A DNA stretch of 64,000 nt from the NCBI GenBank assembly GCA_032622095.1, contig CP136063.1:35504106-35568105 (forward strand), in the 5' to 3' direction. The notes beneath the pieces are model-generated. The model had not been told where the DNA came from and did no database searches. It saw only the letters and a list, made by a program, of their open reading frames with translations. A program made the position numbers and the translations under genes. Numbering within the stretch: position 1 is the stretch's first letter; each line of letters opens with the position of its first letter. Of the stretch, positions 59,013 to 64,000 are shown piece by piece. This DNA is from Siphonodentalium dalli. Lineage: Eukaryota > Mollusca > Scaphopoda > Gadilida > Siphonodentaliidae.

Positions 59013-59208
59013 TGCAGGGATTGTATCTGTAATTAGAATATAGTTGAACAGTATGGACATGTTCAGGGATTGTATCTGTAATTAGAATATAGTTGAACAG
59101 TATGGACATGTTCAGGGATTGTATCTGTAATTAGAATATAGTTGAACAGTATGGACATGTTCAGGGATTGTATCTGTAATTAGAATATAGTTGAACAGTA
59201 TGGACATG
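59013..59208 (+). repeat. 49-bp tandem repeat, four units
   Basis: The unit begins 'gttcagggattgtatctgta' and ends 'gaacagtatggacat'. Four near-identical copies (starts about 59013, 59061, 59110, 59159). Confidence 0.9.
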
Positions 59209-59229
59209 GTTGTCTTTATCACTCTTGTT

Positions 59230-59739
59230 ATAGGTGGGTTATCTCTTTGTAAACATGTATTATATAGTTACCAGGGTATATCATATTGGATCTGAATCGA
59301 GAACTCATGTCCGGAAATGCTGCTATCGATTAAAGGTGGATTATCTCTTTGTAAACATGTATTATATAGTTACCAGGGTATATCATATTGGATCTGAATC
59401 GAGAACTCATGTCCGGAAATGCTGCTATCGATTAAAGGTGGGTTATCTCTTTGTAAACATGTATTATATAGTTACCAGGGTATATCATATTGGATCTGAA
59501 TCGAGAACTCATGTCCGGAAATGCTGCTATCGATTAAAGGTGGGTTATCTCTTTGTAAACATGTATTATATAGTTACCAGGGTATATCATATTGGATCTG
59601 AATCGAGAACTCATGTCCGGAAATGCTGCTATCGATTAAAGGTGGGTTATCTCTTTGTAAACATGTATTATATAGTTACCAGGGTATATCATATTGGATC
59701 TGAATCGAGAACTCGTGTCCGGAAATGCTGCTATCGATT
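59230..59739 (+). repeat. 102-bp tandem array of the MITE-A left end, five units
   Basis: Unit starts lie at 59230, 59332, 59434, 59536 and 59638. Each is the first 102 bp of MITE-A from AGGTGG to 'gctgctatcgatta'. Each join reads 'cgattaaaggtgg': the internal TTAA of one unit abuts the terminal base of the next. As 102 is a multiple of three, an accidental 203-residue frame (59234-59845) with a 34-residue repeat results; I do not treat it as a gene. Confidence 0.95.
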
Positions 59740-59982
59740 AATATTAATTTTATTTCGAATATTTTCGGGCCTAAAAAGGTGTGGTTGTTTATTTAACAAA
59801 CAAGAGTGGTTACCATTTACAGAGACCAGAAATTGTATTGTGTAACTGTGTCACAAATAAACGTTAATTATAATCATTGTCGCTTATAACTATGGAATAA
59901 AACAATACAACCAATCAATCTGGGACATTTGACGTTCGGTACGAAGCCATTGGAATGGCCTAGTGCTCTACGTCGCTATATC
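59740..59982 (+). mobile_element. MITE-A interior following the 102-bp array, right end lost
   Basis: It runs from 'atattaattttatttcgaat' to 'agtgctctacgtcgctata' and stops at the CAACGTTGG block, so the right part was deleted or displaced. Confidence 0.8.
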
Positions 59983-60475
59983 CCAGATAGCACACCCACG
60001 TTGGGCCAACGTTGGGCCAACGTCATTTCTATCGTTGGGCCAACGTTGGAATCCAACGTTGGCCCAACTATGGCTGTTGCCGCTGGCTCGGCGTCGGCTC
60101 GACGTCGGATCCCGTCGTCGACTCGACGGTGGTTCGACGTCGAGCCGACGTTGGTGCGCCGTCGGGCACCCGACGTTGAAACGACGTCGAACCAACGGTG
60201 AATTCCACTAATAATACGACGTTGAGCCAACGTTGGGCCAACGTCATTTCTATCAACTTTGGAATCCAACGTTGGGCCAACTATGGCTGTTGCCGCTGGC
60301 TCGGCGTCGGCTCGACGTCGGATCCCGTCGTCGACTCGACCGTGGTTCGACGTCGAGCCGACGTTGGTGCACCGTCGGGCACCCGACGTTGAAACGACGT
60401 CGAACCAACGGTGAATTCCACTAAGAATACGACGTTGGGGCAACGTTGGACCAACGTTGTGTTTGGGCATTGATA
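59983..60475. mobile_element. CAACGTTGG-rich repeat element
   Basis: It begins TCCCAGATAGCACACCCACG and is built of GTTGGGCCAACG and CGTCGAGCCGACG palindromes. A unit of about 220 bp is present twice in direct order (60000-60215 and 60225-60437). It is far more GC- and CpG-rich than its surroundings. Such 'CCAGATAGCAC…CCAACGTTGG' blocks are, to my knowledge, common MITE-type repeats in marine invertebrates. Open frames on both strands (up to 164 residues) arise from palindromic composition. Confidence 0.75.
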
Positions 60476-62804
60476 TGGACGGATCGAGGCTCCATTCGTA
60501 GGGTCGATTCCCCTCACATTAGGGCGTCCTCATAAAATTAACATCCGATGAGATACAACATACCAATAAATTTAAAGTCCCACATAATGTTTGCAACTTC
60601 AAAGTATTATAATTGGAAACAACATTCAATTTCACAAATATGAAACCAGAATAAAATGAAACATATAGAAAAAAAAGTGTATGCCGATTTAAATAAAGAC
60701 AAAATGACATGTCATTAGTTGTTGATTTTAAGAATCTTGACCATCTACTCACTCTAAAGAATAATATTTTTTATTGGTCTCCTGAATAAAGTTATCGAAA
60801 ATGCTACATATTTTTGTTAGCTTATATATCCCTTTACCATACAAAAGAAATGTCTTAATTTGCGATTTTGTGCTCTCGATAATGTTGGGAAAAAAATATT
60901 CAAATATTATGTGGCTTTAAACTTTGGTCAGGTTACATCTTCTTCGAACATCATTATTCTGGAGGGTGATCTGATGTAGATGTGCAAAATTTGAAACGGC
61001 TCAAAGTACATATGATTAAATTAAACCTAGTAATTGCTCATTTACGTACCAGTGCTATTATATAGAGGGAACTCTGTGCATGGTGATATACAATGTCACA
61101 TAAGAAAGAATATCGCGTTTTTGCAATCCGTTTTCTAATTAGTCCATGATACTGTAGATTCTGATTATATGAATTCAATACATGCATGTACAGCAATTAA
61201 TTTTATCTGTTGACATATTATGAAGTGAGCAATTACTAAGCTTATTTGTATCTATGCACATATGTATGCCACTTGTTGCATATGTTGGAATGATTTATCT
61301 GGGAGAAATTAAACCCATGGATCCATAAAGATTAATTTATGTATACAAAACCCAACATATTATATGAAATATAATATTTTCATCATTCCATGATCTGTCA
61401 TGAACTGGATTCAGTGTACTCATGGCTCATGCATATATGTATGCAGGAACTTGGCTTGTATGAAGCAACTGTTTTGTAGGACATTGATTGACAATTCTTC
61501 TGAAGAAATCATATCGCGAGAGAAACCATTTTATATTCACCTCCTTGAATATCTGGAATTTACCATTTTCATAGGTTATCATTACGTTATTAATAACTGA
61601 TGTATCAGATGTATAACTGCCACAACAAGATGAACACACATCATCCTTTCAGTGCCGATTATCGATACACCGATGAATGCCGATTTTTTTTTTTGCATCT
61701 CATTGAATGCACAACACAGGACAAGTAAGAATTTCCATCCAAGTGAATAACCATAAACTGACGAATTCATGTCGTACATGGTGTTATGTCGGTCGCGCTG
61801 GTGTCAGTCGTGCAATAATATTCACAATACAACGATGTGCAACACGATATAGACCATGCTGGAATACTGGTACATGTAAGTTCATATCCCCAAGCCGTTG
61901 ATGGTTTCGACAGTCGAGTAAACTTTGATCGAATCCGCTTGTATAGTACCGTAGCTTATACACAAAATATCCAGATCCAGAAACAGGATATCAAGTAAAT
62001 AAGTCATGAAAGAAACAGAGAATAACGTTAGCCCAATGCATTTTCTGTGTGCAGCTTGACATTGTCACACACCCTACACATCTTGATATATAAGAAGCAG
62101 ACCAATCCGGGAAATTCCTACCTGCATTTGCATGCACGAGAGTACTTTAATTATTTGACCGGTTGCCAATAATATATATAAAATATGTATGCATATGGTA
62201 CTTTAATTAATCGAACGGTTCCCGATAGTATATATGGGTACCATACCTTTGCACGTGGTACGTAATCGTTACATATACTGGTCTCGAGGAATTCGTGAGT
62301 TGGAAGGACTTGAGCACGTGCTGATGACACCGACGCCGGTAAGTTTTTCTCAACTCATGAATATCTCTGAGAACAGCAGGTAATTATCTTATATACCCAA
62401 TACCCAGGATCGTCTCAATCAACCAATTGGTCACGGATTCTCAAAACTCGCTATAAGCCTACGTACTGCTCACTCTCGTCGGTGTCAATTTCTAGCAAAA
62501 CTGTCAATCAGTTCATTAATAAAATTGCACAGATCCCACAAGAGCCAGCGCATGGTAAGTTTCTGCTCATTGGAAATTTTCCCCAGTAAATATGAGACCG
62601 AACATATTAGTAAATTCGCAAGATATCGAGTAATTATTTTAGCATGTTTTGAATTGTTGTCAGCCGTATCATCAACGATAAAGAGTGTTTGTGTTTCAAT
62701 GCCCATTTACTAGTACGATGAATATTAAACAGCGTATTGAAAACTTGCTTTATAAAAATCTCAGCATTTGGTGACAAATCGGAATGGATATGAAGAACGG
62801 GGTT
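60476..62804. other. No gene seen
   Basis: AT-rich with scattered short frames of 60-80 residues, none recognised. Short similar stretches with ATG and TATA runs only. Confidence 0.5.
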
Positions 62805-63259
62805 TGAGAACGGGGGGGGGGGGGGGTAATATGTCAGGGACTTTGACAGAAGCCTTCCTTTTTTGAGGGGTTAAATTGCAACCACCCCGTGAACCAATCT
62901 GTTTTCCCAACTTGACCAAGTTTCATCTGGTCTCCCATTCGATGCTGAGTTTGAAATCCAACACACTACCATTTAATAGCTATAATATAGTCTTTGTAGA
63001 AAATAATATAATGTAATCTAAATATTACATATCTGTTGGGAACCGAAACTATCCAGACGATCTCAGAAAGATTTTGCCTGAAATTCAACTTATGATATTG
63101 AAAATTCCAAATCTTGAAATTAGCTCACCGCATAATAATGACCAAAACGATACTCATTAGAAATTTGGAAATGTAAACTATCGAAATGATCTCAAACAGA
63201 TTTTGCCTAAGATGTTCAACTTATAAAGTTATTGAAAATTTAAAATGTTGAAATTATCT

Positions 63260-63290
<31 letters not shown>

Positions 63291-63660
63291 AATACCTCGA
63301 CCTCTATCGCCACATCCATGTTGCGATCACCCTAATTATTTGTTCTAACCCACAACCTCCTAGAGTGGGCAATCTTACTGTCAGGTCAGGGACAATACGG
63401 GTAAGGTTGTCCCGCCCCATTAACTTTGACCAACATGTTAGGCATTTCATGACTGACACGACATTAATTTAAGTTATTGAAAATTCCAAAATGTTGAAAA
63501 GTTTGACAAAAATTGGGGAGGGGTGGTAACACCTCAATGTTCAAAACCCCTGTCGCCACATCCATGTTTGCACCCATTACCATATTTTATTCCAACCCAC
63601 ATTGTCACAGATATTAAATTCGTACTGTCAGGGGCGTGAGGACAACGGGGGAGGGGGGCT
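62805..63660. repeat. G-tract-associated dispersed repeat, about three copies
   Basis: Three related stretches combine 'attgaaaattccaaaatgtt', a G tract (62811-62826, 63260-63289, 63515-63528) and 'cgccacatccatgtt', 'aacccaca', 'tactgtcagg'. The 63260 tract is about 30 G. The family resembles the one at 1085-1524. 63661-64000 shows further G-rich and C-rich stretches and no gene. Confidence 0.6.
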
Positions 63661-64000
63661 TGACAACAGCATGTTGATAGCAGACCGCCTTTCTGCCAAA
63701 CTGCTCTAAATGTAGGCCTACTGGTTAGAACAACAAACTATTTCAGTTGGTAGCTTGGTGAGCCCCAAGCCAAGTAATTAATTGATATGAATACCTCAGA
63801 CAAAATATGGGATGGGTAATATTTGTTTATTGGTAAAAAAATGCCCCCATATGTATCGCCAAATTTATTAAAATTTCCAAAAGTTGTGCATGTCGCCACC
63901 CCCTGCATGCCGTCACGTCCCACATATCCCCAAAAAGTTAAAATTACCCCGCCCAATAATATCTAAATAATCATGTCTATTATTGGGGTGGGGGGGGTGT

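Noticed and set aside
59234-59845. 203-residue open frame with a 34-residue repeat (VNMYYIVTRVYHIGSESRT unit)
   Set aside because: It is the 102-bp MITE-A array read in one frame; 102 is a multiple of three, which keeps the frame open by chance.
59963-60517. Arg/Pro-rich open frames up to 164 residues on both strands
   Set aside because: Caused by palindromic GC-rich CAACGTTGG composition; no domain and mirrored on the opposite strand.

Overview
This is eukaryotic nuclear DNA from an animal, very probably a marine invertebrate (lophotrochozoan- or deuterostome-like; the species cannot be fixed from sequence alone). The base composition is AT-rich and genes are sparse. Five C2H2 zinc-finger loci carry animal-type TGEKPY/TGDRPYQC linkers. 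Most of the remaining sequence is transposon debris, MITEs and satellites. There are no bacterial operons, rRNA genes, tRNA genes or CRISPR arrays.

Layout. 1-2250: short degenerate repeats, a poly-C tract and a candidate 3' splice site. 2257-3552: ZNF-1, 15 fingers, intact; its 3' end dissolves into a 57-bp tandem array (to about 4250). 4313-6535: cluster of copies of a TTAA-flanked MITE of about 525 bp ('MITE-A'). 6740-10310: broken L1/Tx1-like LINE on the minus strand. 10943-14606: two more MITE-A copies around a 36-bp minisatellite of about 50 units. 14700-17100 and 21355-24800: paralogous ZNF-2 (frameshifted) and ZNF-3 (15 fingers, open) with homologous upstream sequence. Between them lies a degenerate zinc-finger relic split by a 2.4-kb TIR element. 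25375-34615: a TIR transposon whose minus-strand gene belongs to a widespread invertebrate family that I take to be Academ-like (FEN/XPG-like acidic motifs plus a Cys-rich tail). It is broken by a palindromic MITE and by a tandem array of a 2366-bp unit. 35165-37090: a truncated second copy. 37110-47560: ZNF-4 (minus) and ZNF-5 (plus) diverge around a third, decayed Academ-like element with inverted repeats of about 830 bp. The whole block is a large imperfect inverted repeat. 47700-50129: 94-bp satellite made from ZNF-5 tail sequence, invaded by a 2.5-kb CACTG-ended element. 53770-54700: tyrosine-recombinase relic. 56192-59982: two satellite-like arrays made from the left terminus of MITE-A. 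59983-60475: CAACGTTGG-rich block. 60476-64000: no genes seen; short repeats and long G tracts.

The window is best read as a zinc-finger cluster expanding and decaying together with DNA transposons. Two processes stand out. First, the 3' ends of zinc-finger exons become non-coding satellites (57 bp and 94 bp units). Second, MITE-A amplifies its own terminus: its units meet at, or close to, internal TTAA sites, which suggests self-insertion followed by unequal exchange. Only ZNF-1 and ZNF-3 look able to encode a full protein; every transposon gene seen here is broken.
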